A program made the position numbers and the translations under genes. A stretch of DNA of 64,000 nt. Origin: Streptosporangium sp. NBC_01756 (GTDB taxonomy: Bacteria > Actinomycetota > Actinomycetes > Streptosporangiales > Streptosporangiaceae). The stretch is taken from NCBI RefSeq assembly GCF_035917975.1, contig NZ_CP109130.1, positions 6,200,001 to 6,264,000 of the forward strand, written 5' to 3'. Each line of letters begins with the position of its first letter. Position 1 is the stretch's first letter. Under the pieces are notes generated by a model, which saw nothing but the letters and a program-made list of their open reading frames with translations, was not told where the DNA came from and ran no database searches. Below are positions 57,209 to 64,000 of this stretch, one piece after another.

Positions 57209-58011
57209 CGGCTGTCCTTCCAGAACGCGCCCACCGAGCCGGTCTTCTTCTGCGTGGCGGAACTCGACGGTCCGGGCAGCCATGCGCGGGGCCCCTGCGC
57301 GCGGGCCAGCAGATGCTCGACATACGCCTGCCGTACGGCCTGCGCCCCGTCGAACCCGGGCTCGTCCTCCAGCCACTCGTCGGGGACCACGTCCACCACC
57401 CCGTCGAGGAGATCCCTGGTGATCTTTTCACCGAGTTCGGCGTCGGTCTCCGCCATCCGGGTGGCGAAGGGAGCCAGCACGTGGTCGCGCGCGTCGAAGC
57501 CGCGTTGCGGATCGGCGGTGGGCCAGTTGTGGTGGAACCAGAGGGCGGCACCGTGGTCGATCAGCCAGGTCTCACCGTGCCAGACGAGCAGGTTCGGGTT
57601 GCGCCAGCTCCGGTCCACGTTGTGGACCAGAGCGTCGAACCAGAGCAGCCGGGAGGCGTAACCGGGCTCCGGGGGCCAGGCGAGCGGCTCGAAGCCGAGT
57701 GCGCCGGGCAGGAAGTCGACCGCCAGGTTGTGGCCCTCGCTGGCCTTGAGCAGGTCCTGGATCTCCTCGTCCGGCTCCCGCGCACCGATCTGCGGATCGA
57801 CGTCGATCACTTTCAGCTCGGGGGTGCGGAAGCCGAGCCGCCTGGCCAGCTCGGCACAGATGATCTCCGCGACGAGCACCCGGCGACCCTGCCCGGCGCC
57901 GCGGAACTTCACGACATAGGTGCCGAGGTCATCGGCCTCGACCACCCCGGGGAGCGACCCGCCCTCACGCAGAGGCGTCACGTAGCGAGTCGCCGTGATC
58001 TGTTCCAGCAC
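57205..58011 (-). CDS. HipA-like kinase
   Basis: 268-residue protein of the HipA/PI3K-like kinase superfamily in its compact form. Candidate ATP-binding Lys35 in TYVVKFRG, catalytic loop WFDALVHNVDRSWRNPNLL (about residues 124-142), and LIDHGAAL (about 150-157), a DHG at the metal-binding DFG position. It lacks the N-terminal HipA subdomain, and no HipB-type DNA-binding antitoxin is next to it. Coupled to DUF3037 by GTGA. Toxin-like or regulatory kinase activity is inference. Confidence 0.78.
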   Translation of the reverse strand: MLEQITATRYVTPLREGGSLPGVVEADDLGTYVVKFRGAGQGRRVLVAEIICAELARRLGFRTPELKVIDVDPQIGAREPDEEIQDLLKASEGHNLAVDFLPGALGFEPLAWPPEPGYASRLLWFDALVHNVDRSWRNPNLLVWHGETWLIDHGAALWFHHNWPTADPQRGFDARDHVLAPFATRMAETDAELGEKITRDLLDGVVDVVPDEWLEDEPGFDGAQAVRQAYVEHLLARAQGPRAWLPGPSSSATQKKTGSVGAFWKDSR

Positions 58012-58211
58012 CCCGCCAGGTTACCGGTCGTCCCGTTCCTGACGGCGCGCACCATCACCCGCCGGACCGGCCCGCCGCTCAGCCGGACGACCCCGAGAAG
58101 GTCATCGCAGGATCGCTCCAGCTCACGGATCCGGCTCGCACCGAGATGGGCGTGGACGGAAGCTGAGCTCCAGCGCGCGGAATGAAGCCGCACTATTGGG
58201 GTGATGTCCAT
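57978..58211 (-). CDS. Possible small ORF at the head of the HipA-like operon
   Basis: 77 codons from ATG 58211, preceded by AGGAGAAACG, the best ribosome binding site in this part. G/C is high at third positions. It overlaps the kinase start by 34 bp. The sequence MDITPIVRLHSARWSSASVH onward matches no family I know. It could be a small operon protein, a regulatory upstream ORF, or chance. Confidence 0.35.
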   Translation of the reverse strand: MDITPIVRLHSARWSSASVHAHLGASRIRELERSCDDLLGVVRLSGGPVRRVMVRAVRNGTTGNLAGCWNRSRRLAT

Positions 58212-58332
58212 CGTTTCTCCTGACCTGAGCATTACATGAGTGTCACGGTGCGGACCTCAAGCGCTTCACCACGGTTGACTGCCGGGAATACCTCTTCTTG
58301 AGTGGGAAGAGTGGTGGGGAGGGGAGGGTCGC
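58212..58332. other. Divergent gap before the PASTA kinase gene
   Basis: 121 bp (321 bp if the small ORF is not real). GGGGAGGG at its right end is the ribosome binding site of the kinase gene; nothing else is clear. Confidence 0.4.
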
Positions 58333-60249
58333 GTGCCGCATGCCCAACCGCTCAGGACAGGGGACCTCGAAAAACTCGGCGAGTACGCGATCGTGGGCCG
58401 GCTGGGAGAGGGCGGCCAAGGCGTGGTCTATCTCGGGGTGCACCCCGAGACCGGCTCGGAGCCTTACGCGATCAAGCTGTTGCACGGTCCGCTCGGCGAG
58501 GACGAGGCGGTCTTCCTGCGCGAGGTCGAGCTGGCCAAGCAGGTGGCCCGGTTCTGCACCGCCCAGGTGGTCGATGCGGGGCTGGCCGGTGACCGCCCCT
58601 ACATCGTCAGCGAATACATCGACGGTCCCTCCCTCCACCGGGAGGTCGTGGCCGCCGGTCCCCGTGGGGGAGGGGCGCTGGAGCGTCTGGCCATCGGTAC
58701 GGCCACCGCGCTCGCGGCCATTCATCGTGCCGGGATCGTGCATCGCGACTTCAAGCCGCAGAATGTGCTGCTGGGCCCCGACGGGCCGAGGGTCATCGAC
58801 TTCGGGCTGGCCAGGGCGCTGGAGGCGGGAGCCACGCAGAGCGGGCGCGGCGCGGGCACACCCGCCTACATGGCGCCCGAGCAGGTGGAGGGGGCCGAGA
58901 TCAGTCCGGCGGCCGATGTCTTCGCCTGGGGCGCCACCGTCTGCTTCGCGGCCAACGCCCACGCCCCGTTCGGCCAGGACTCGGTCGCCGCCGTGTTCCA
59001 TCGCATCCTCAGCGCGCCTCCGGAGCTCGGTCACCTCGACGGGCAGCTCGGCGGACTGGTCGCCGACTGCCTGGAGAAGGACCCCCGAAACCGCCCTACC
59101 AGCCGCGAACTCCTGCTCTTCCTGCTCGGTGACGACGCACGGCCGGCGCCGGCGAAACCCCCGTCGGCCCGGGGACCGGTGTCGTCCGGATTCCCGCCGG
59201 TGCCGGCCCTGACAGCGGCACCGGGCCGGCGGCCCCGCGGCGGGCTAGCCGAGCCGCAGACCCGTCCGGGACGGGCGGCCACCAGGGCGTCGGTGGCGGT
59301 GTCGGGGGCGCTGCTGGTGAGCGCGGCCGTGCTGGTGGGTGTGCTGGTCCCGGCCCTGAGCGGGAGCGGCGACCCGGCGGGGCGGAGTGAGCCCCGGAGA
59401 TCGACGGGGGTGTCCGGTACGCCGGCCGAACTCACCCCGCAGCAGGCCAGGGCCACCCGCCCTGCCCCGCCCGCGTCGAGGGCCGGCACCACGGCCCCTT
59501 CGCCCCCTCCGGTCTCCGCCTCCGTGCCGCCTCCGGTGCCGGCACGAGTCGCGGTGCCGGTGCTCGCCGGGTTGGATCGCGCGGAGGCGTCGCGCCTGAT
59601 CAAACAGGCGGGACTGGTCACCGGGACTGTCACGCGGGCCGACTCCGACCGCCGGGTCGGGCAGGTGCTCAGTACCGTGCCGACGGCGGGGGCCATGGTC
59701 GTCAAGGGCGCCAAGGTCAACCTGGAGGTCTCGGCGGGAGTGCCGGTGCCCGCGTTGGCCGGCCTCGGCCGGAAGCAGGCCGAGGCCGCTCTCGTCCAGG
59801 CGGGACTGGTTCCGGGCGAGGTCACCACGCGCTGCTCGGCGGAGCCCGCGGGGCGGGTCCTCACCAGTACGCCCGCCGCGGGAGAGCACGTCTCCTCAGG
59901 CAGTGCGGTGACGCTCGTCGTGTCCAAACGCGGGGCCGAGGTGCCCTCGGTCGTCGGCCGGAAGGAGGCGGACGCGCGGAGCGCGCTGAGCGAGGCGGGC
60001 TTCGCCGTACGGGTACGCCCCCGGCTTGTCGGCGATCCCTCCCAGGCCGGCGTGGTGCTGGCGCAGAGCGGGGCGTCCGGCCCGTGTGCCCGGCCGGACG
60101 CCGTGGTCGTGATCACGGTCGGCGTCGAGGGGCAGACCGGTCCCGGCCCTGACCCCGACCCCGATCCCGGCTCTGGTCCTGGTCCTGGGGAGACGAGCAC
60201 TCCCACCGATCCCATGAGCTCGGAGGTGCCAGGGTCGGCCGGAGAGTAA
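58333..60249 (+). CDS. Membrane Ser/Thr protein kinase with PASTA domains (PknB type)
   Basis: 638-residue receptor kinase. N-terminal kinase domain: glycine loop GRLGEGGQGVVYLG, Lys48, catalytic HRDFKPQN (Asp139, Asn144; Phe instead of the usual Leu), DFG at 156-158, APE at 181-183. A Pro-rich juxtamembrane region, one transmembrane helix (about residues 318-340), a Pro/Ala/Ser linker, then three PASTA repeats (about 408-605, starting with VPVLAGLDRAEASRLI) and an acidic Pro/Asp tail. PASTA domains bind muropeptides or lipid II, so it should sense cell-wall state. Confidence 0.93.
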   Translation: MPHAQPLRTGDLEKLGEYAIVGRLGEGGQGVVYLGVHPETGSEPYAIKLLHGPLGEDEAVFLREVELAKQVARFCTAQVVDAGLAGDRPYIVSEYIDGPSLHREVVAAGPRGGGALERLAIGTATALAAIHRAGIVHRDFKPQNVLLGPDGPRVIDFGLARALEAGATQSGRGAGTPAYMAPEQVEGAEISPAADVFAWGATVCFAANAHAPFGQDSVAAVFHRILSAPPELGHLDGQLGGLVADCLEKDPRNRPTSRELLLFLLGDDARPAPAKPPSARGPVSSGFPPVPALTAAPGRRPRGGLAEPQTRPGRAATRASVAVSGALLVSAAVLVGVLVPALSGSGDPAGRSEPRRSTGVSGTPAELTPQQARATRPAPPASRAGTTAPSPPPVSASVPPPVPARVAVPVLAGLDRAEASRLIKQAGLVTGTVTRADSDRRVGQVLSTVPTAGAMVVKGAKVNLEVSAGVPVPALAGLGRKQAEAALVQAGLVPGEVTTRCSAEPAGRVLTSTPAAGEHVSSGSAVTLVVSKRGAEVPSVVGRKEADARSALSEAGFAVRVRPRLVGDPSQAGVVLAQSGASGPCARPDAVVVITVGVEGQTGPGPDPDPDPGSGPGPGETSTPTDPMSSEVPGSAGE

Positions 60250-60395
60250 GGCGGAGACGCCACCCGGCGCGGGTGGACCGGAGAGCCGGTAGAGGCCGAC
60301 TCCGTGGTGGGCCCGGGCCGGGAGCCGTGTACGTTCTGTACGCACGAATGAGGCGGCGTTTCACGGTATTTCATCTTTTAATAGGGCGGTCACCG

Positions 60396-62633
60396 ATGTC
60401 TGGCTTGCTGGGGCGGTTGGGAGGCTGGTGCGCGAAGCACGGCAGGATCGTGCTGGCGTTCTGGGTGGCCGCGGCGGTGCTGTTGACCGCCGGATCGATC
60501 GTGTTCGCCGGCCCGGTGAGCAACAACGTGTCCATACCCGGCTCGGACGCCCAGCAGGCCCACGATCTGATGCGCGAGGGCTTCGGTCCCGGTTACGGTG
60601 CGGGAGGCACGGTTCAGGTCGTGCTCTACTCCGCGGACGGTCCACTCACCTCGCAGGACCGGATGCGCGCGGTGCGCCGGGCGATGGACGAGATCCGTGG
60701 GATTCCGCATGTGGCGGAGGTCCTCACCCCCTACCGGGTCGGCGGCCTGGCGCCCAGCCTGCAGATCGGCCTCATCACGGTCAAGTTTGAGGGCCACGAC
60801 AACAGCAGGCTGGCCGAGACCACCCGGCGCATCTCCGAGGCGGTCCAGCCGGTACGCGCGTTGGGCATGGAAGCCGTACCCGCCGACGCCTCCACCCCGG
60901 CGGACAAGGAGATCAAGACCGGGACCAGCGAGATCATCGGTGTGCTCTGTGCGCTGCTGGTGCTGCTGTTCGCGTTCGGCACGCTGGTCGCCGCGGCCAT
61001 CCCCGTCTTCACGGCGCTGATCAGCATCGCGACCGGGCTGGGAGTGATCAGCCTGCTCGGACACCTGGTGGACGTCCCCAAACAGGCCTCCATCATGGCG
61101 ACGATGATCGGCCTCGGAGTCGGCATCGACTATGCCCTCTTCCTGCTCAGCAGGCATCGCAAGCTGCTGGCCGAGGGCCTGCCGGCGCCCGAGGCGGTAC
61201 GCCGGACGGCAGCGAGCTCGGGCGGGGCCGTGGTGTTCGCCGGCGGGACGGTCATCATCGCGCTCAGCGCGCTGATGCTCGCCGGCTTCCCGCTGCTGCA
61301 GACGCTCGGCTGGATCACCGGCATCTCGGTCGTCTGCGCGGTGCTCACCTCGATCACGCTGGTCCCCGCCCTGCTCGGCCTGCTCGGACAGCGGGTCAAC
61401 GCGCTGCGCCTGCCCTTCGTGGGCCGTCGCGCGGCCGTGGAGGGCCTCTCCGGCTGGGGCGCGCTGGGCGCCTGGGTCGCCAGGCGTCCCTGGAGCGTGC
61501 TCGCGCTCAGCGTTGTCGTCCTCGCCGCGCTGACCGCGCCCGCCCTCGCGCTCAGACTCGGCCCGCTCGACGACGGTTACGGTGACAGGGGCACCGCGGC
61601 CCGCCGCTCCTACGAGCTCATGCAGGCCGGTTTCGGGCCGGGGATCAACGGACCGCTGATCGTGGTCGCCTCCCTCCAGGAGCGGGTCGTCGACCGGGTG
61701 CCCGCGCCCGCCGTGCTCCAGGAGCTGAAGGAAGAGGTCGGCGCGGTCAAGGGGATGGCCCATGTGGGCGATCCCCTGCTGAACGACGATGGCACCGCCG
61801 TACTGGTCCAGGCGGTCTCCGAGTACGCGCCCAGTGACCCGCGGGCGCTCGAGGTGGTCGAGGCCGTGCGCGGGATCCAGGTCGGGGGCGCGCGGGTGCA
61901 CGTGGGCGGGGAGGTGGCGGCCATGGCCGACGCGAGCGACAGGATCGCCGGCCGTACCCCCCTGGTGGTCGGTGTGGTGGTGCTGCTCAGCGCCGCGCTG
62001 CTGCTCCTGGCGTTCCGTTCGCCGGTGGTGGCGATCAAGGCCGCGCTGATGAACCTGGTCTCTCTCGGAGCCGCGTTCGGGGCGCTCTCGATCGTCTTCT
62101 CCCTCGGCCTGGGCAGCGGCCTGGTCGGCATGGACCCGCCGGTGAGCATGGACGACTCCTACCTGGCCACGCTGTTCTTCACGGTGCCGATCGACGGCTA
62201 CATCCCGCTGATGCTGTTCGCGGTGCTGTTCGGCCTGTCGATGGACTACGAGGTTTTCCTGCTCACCGCGGTACGGCAGGCATACCTGAAGCACGGCGAC
62301 AACCGCAGGGCGGTGGCCGAGGGGCTGGGCACGACCGGCCGGGTCATCACCTCCGCCGCTCTGATCATGGTCGCCGTCTTCGTGGCCTTCATTGCCTACC
62401 CTGATCCCATGGTCAAGATCTTCGGTGTCGGCCTGGCGGTGGCGGTGGCGGTGGACGCCACCATCATCCGCGGCTTCCTGGTCCCCGCGACCATGGTCCT
62501 GCTCGGCAGGTTTAACTGGTGGTGTCCCGGCTGGCTGGAACGGATCCTGCCCGATCTCTCCATCGAGGGGAGCGAGGAGGAGACCTTCACCGGCGAGGCT
62601 CCTCGGGAACTCGCCGGAGCCGTCCACAACTGA
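60396..62633 (+). CDS. MMPL family RND-type transporter
   Basis: 745-residue membrane protein with about 12 spans and two large extracytoplasmic loops. The repeated signature IGLGVGIDYALFLLSRHRKLLAEG (about residues 230-253) and the second-half GLSMDYEVFLLTAVRQAYLKHGDN carry the Asp-Tyr pairs of MMPL proton relays. Mycobacterial MMPLs export lipids and siderophores; the substrate here is unknown. ATG 60396 follows AGGGCGG; an earlier start adds unrelated residues. It lies 146 bp after the PASTA kinase gene, and kinases of this type phosphorylate MmpL proteins in mycobacteria, so the proximity may matter. Confidence 0.88.
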   Translation: MSGLLGRLGGWCAKHGRIVLAFWVAAAVLLTAGSIVFAGPVSNNVSIPGSDAQQAHDLMREGFGPGYGAGGTVQVVLYSADGPLTSQDRMRAVRRAMDEIRGIPHVAEVLTPYRVGGLAPSLQIGLITVKFEGHDNSRLAETTRRISEAVQPVRALGMEAVPADASTPADKEIKTGTSEIIGVLCALLVLLFAFGTLVAAAIPVFTALISIATGLGVISLLGHLVDVPKQASIMATMIGLGVGIDYALFLLSRHRKLLAEGLPAPEAVRRTAASSGGAVVFAGGTVIIALSALMLAGFPLLQTLGWITGISVVCAVLTSITLVPALLGLLGQRVNALRLPFVGRRAAVEGLSGWGALGAWVARRPWSVLALSVVVLAALTAPALALRLGPLDDGYGDRGTAARRSYELMQAGFGPGINGPLIVVASLQERVVDRVPAPAVLQELKEEVGAVKGMAHVGDPLLNDDGTAVLVQAVSEYAPSDPRALEVVEAVRGIQVGGARVHVGGEVAAMADASDRIAGRTPLVVGVVVLLSAALLLLAFRSPVVAIKAALMNLVSLGAAFGALSIVFSLGLGSGLVGMDPPVSMDDSYLATLFFTVPIDGYIPLMLFAVLFGLSMDYEVFLLTAVRQAYLKHGDNRRAVAEGLGTTGRVITSAALIMVAVFVAFIAYPDPMVKIFGVGLAVAVAVDATIIRGFLVPATMVLLGRFNWWCPGWLERILPDLSIEGSEEETFTGEAPRELAGAVHN

Positions 62634-62971
62634 CCGCCGACCGGAGCCGCCTATCGCGGGGGCGGACGGTCTGCGTCGCCTGTCCGGGTGTCCGCCGGGG
62701 AGGCACCGCCCCGCGTACGCTCCCACCTGAAAGAACTGTCGGATATGACGCTCAATGGCTAGTCCATTGAAGACTGTCGGTTCACCGTGCCTATGGATAC
62801 AAATGACGTATTGATGGCGTTCCATAGCGAGTCGCCGTGAGACCTGCCGTCATAAGTTGATATAACGTCTTCAGAGTTCAGAGTTCAGAGTTCAGGGCGC
62901 AGATCATCCCCCCGAGTAGTCGGAAGTCTCCCTTTCCGGCTATTTACACAAAACAACTCATTGGGGATTTC
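62634..62971. other. Gene-free stretch with a 7-bp tandem repeat
   Basis: 338 bp between the MMPL gene and the SSI-domain gene. TTCAGAG is repeated 3.7 times at 62870-62895. The last 300 bp are AT-richer than the surroundings, and the promoter of the secreted inhibitor should be here. I see no gene. Confidence 0.5.
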
Positions 62972-63598
62972 ATGCGACGCCTCTTGTGTCTGACCACCGC
63001 GGGGCTCTTCCTTCTCGGAGGTACGGCCACCGCAGCCGCCCAGCCCTCGCCGTCCGAAGCCGACCAGCCCATCGCCCAGCCTCTTCCGCCGCCGCCCCAG
63101 CCGGGAGAGCCGGGAGAGCCGGGCTATCCCCCTCCGCCGGGTGGCTATTCCGGCTACCCGCCTCCCCGGCCTACGCCGGTTCCGCCGCAGCCCGGTTACC
63201 CCGGCTATCCGCCGCCGCGGCCCACGCTGCCTCCGCAGTGGCCCTACCCCGGCTACCCCGTTCCGCCGTGGCCGTATCCGACGGCACAGCACGAGGAGCT
63301 CAGGCTGACCGTCGTCAAGACGAGGGACCCGAGGTCCAGGCCGGAGTACGCCCTGCTCAGATGTAGCCCACCGGGAGGAACACACCCTCGCAGGCGTGAG
63401 GCGTGTGCCGTGCTGGCCCCGGCGTACGGGAATCCCGCCAGGGTTTCGTATCCGTCCGGAGTGTTCTGCGCGAAGGTGTACGACCCGGTCAAGGCGACCG
63501 CGACCGGCATCTGGAAGGGGCGCTATATCCGGTTCGAGCAGACCTACAGCAACCCCTGCGTGATGCGCAGGGCGACCGGCCCGGTCTTCTGGTTCTAG
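62972..63598 (+). CDS. Secreted subtilisin-inhibitor-like (SSI) protein with Pro-rich extension
   Basis: 208-residue exported protein. Signal peptide MRRLLCLTTAGLFLLGGTATA, then about 80 residues rich in Pro, Gly and Tyr (repeats such as GYPPPRP, residues 39-103), then a C-terminal SSI domain (residues 109-208). The four SSI cysteines are kept (131-145 and 166-196), as are GTHP, VYDPV and the end PVFWF. By alignment to SSI, Cys-Ala-Lys168-Val places Lys at the reactive-site P1, predicting inhibition of trypsin-like proteases. GGGG precedes ATG 62972. Confidence 0.85.
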   Translation: MRRLLCLTTAGLFLLGGTATAAAQPSPSEADQPIAQPLPPPPQPGEPGEPGYPPPPGGYSGYPPPRPTPVPPQPGYPGYPPPRPTLPPQWPYPGYPVPPWPYPTAQHEELRLTVVKTRDPRSRPEYALLRCSPPGGTHPRRREACAVLAPAYGNPARVSYPSGVFCAKVYDPVKATATGIWKGRYIRFEQTYSNPCVMRRATGPVFWF

Positions 63599-63611
63599 GA
63601 CGTGTTCTGTA

Positions 63612-63643
63612 CGCGTTCGGGCAATTCGCCTTGCCCGAACGCG
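63612..63643 (+). terminator. Hairpin after the SSI-domain gene
   Basis: 13-bp perfect stem CGCGTTCGGGCAA / TTGCCCGAACGCG, loop TTCGCC, 13 bp after the stop. No T tract. The rest of the gap to 63919 is AT-rich; I see no gene in it. Confidence 0.7.
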
Positions 63644-63919
63644 CACGTCCGAGTGGGGTGCTTGCGATTCGGGCGACCGCTCGGGGTTTCGGATCTCCTG
63701 CGGTGTATATGCACGATGTTATTCGTATCTAAATCATGACATGTGAGGTGAAGCACACGAAGGGGCGGCGAAGGTTTTATGTCTATGGCATTTATTTGCT
63801 TCTTCTGAACTATGTCAATGAGGGATCTCCTGCGTTCTGAAGGTATTTTCTGGTTAATCGCCGCCGTGCGGCGTGATCGATAGAAATTTCCCGCCATTGA
63901 GAACGTCAGGGGAAGTTAA

Positions 63920-64000
63920 GTGCTCTATCAGGTAAATAAGTGGACATTAAGCACTACCTTTGGTAGGCGTCTCGGAGCAGCGGCCGTAGCGGCCATGACC
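63920..64000 (+). CDS. Start of a probable secreted protein (runs off window)
   Basis: GTG 63920 is preceded by AGGGGAA at a 6-bp distance. The 27 visible codons read VLYQVNKWTLSTTFGRRLG then AAAVAAMT, with two Arg and a rising hydrophobic run that looks like a signal peptide start. Too little is visible to name a function. Confidence 0.45.
   Translation, partial: MLYQVNKWTLSTTFGRRLGAAAVAAMT

Noticed and set aside
60390-62825. 811-codon leftward open frame antisense to the MMPL gene
   Set aside because: Antisense artefact of GC-rich codon bias; no domains, and the rightward MMPL gene is convincing.

Overview
The window is high-GC actinomycete chromosome. Third codon positions are strongly G/C, GTG starts and GTGA stop/start overlaps are frequent, the regulator set (PucR, TetR, MmyB-type HTH, PASTA kinase) is typical of actinomycetes, and a complete 16S-23S-5S rRNA operon lies at 9.3-14.6 kb. 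From memory the 16S looks like Streptosporangiales (Streptosporangium/Nonomuraea relatives). That placement is inference and was not tested by alignment.

Layout. (1) 1-3.3 kb: 5' half of narG (leftward), divergent from a NarK-type transporter, with a LapA-domain protein behind it. (2) 3.4-8.7 kb: GT87-like mannosyltransferase, PhzF-like isomerase, arylamine N-acetyltransferase, AraC regulator, AI-2E family permease. (3) 8.7-14.6 kb: rrn operon with up to three tandem promoters and a strong terminator. (4) 14.6-18.9 kb: phosphodiester glycosidase, a small membrane protein, a cupin and a PucR regulator. (5) 18.9-28.0 kb: an accessory-looking mosaic of small regulator/enzyme modules: TetR/MFS exporter with three tandem operators, HxlR with a truncated beta-propeller-like gene, two imine-reductase-like dehydrogenases with a TetR between them, an IS3 remnant, and a MarR/quinone-oxidoreductase pair. 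(6) 28.0-30.9 kb: class III aminotransferase and CoA-acylating methylmalonate-semialdehyde dehydrogenase, a likely beta-alanine/valine/pyrimidine catabolic operon. (7) 31-47.6 kb: MmyB-type regulator/SDR, an orphan solute-binding protein, a saccharopine-dehydrogenase-like enzyme, a complete Dpp/Opp-type peptide transporter (two permeases, fused double ATPase, lipoprotein), and a GABA/polyamine set (gabT, PucR, TetR, aldehyde dehydrogenase). (8) 47.7-49.3 kb: a HAD hydrolase gene between two ~304-bp near-perfect inverted repeats. (9) 49.3-51.4 kb: two tandem secreted trypsin-like proteases. (10) 51.6-56.8 kb: dxr and ispG of the MEP isoprenoid pathway, a secreted TAP-type peptidase and a GNAT protein. 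(11) 56.8-58.2 kb: a HipA-like kinase translationally coupled to a DUF3037 protein, possibly preceded by a small ORF. (12) 58.3-64 kb: PASTA Ser/Thr kinase, MMPL transporter, a proline-rich secreted protein ending in a Streptomyces-subtilisin-inhibitor domain, and the start of another secreted protein.

The most interesting items are the inverted-repeat-bounded HAD unit with its nested 112-bp palindromic element, the HipA-like/DUF3037 operon, the mosaic island that may separate a PucR regulator from its aminotransferase/mmsA target, the paired imine-reductase-like genes, and the SSI-domain protein with a Pro-rich extension and a Lys at the predicted reactive site. All functions are read from protein motifs and context; no database search was run.
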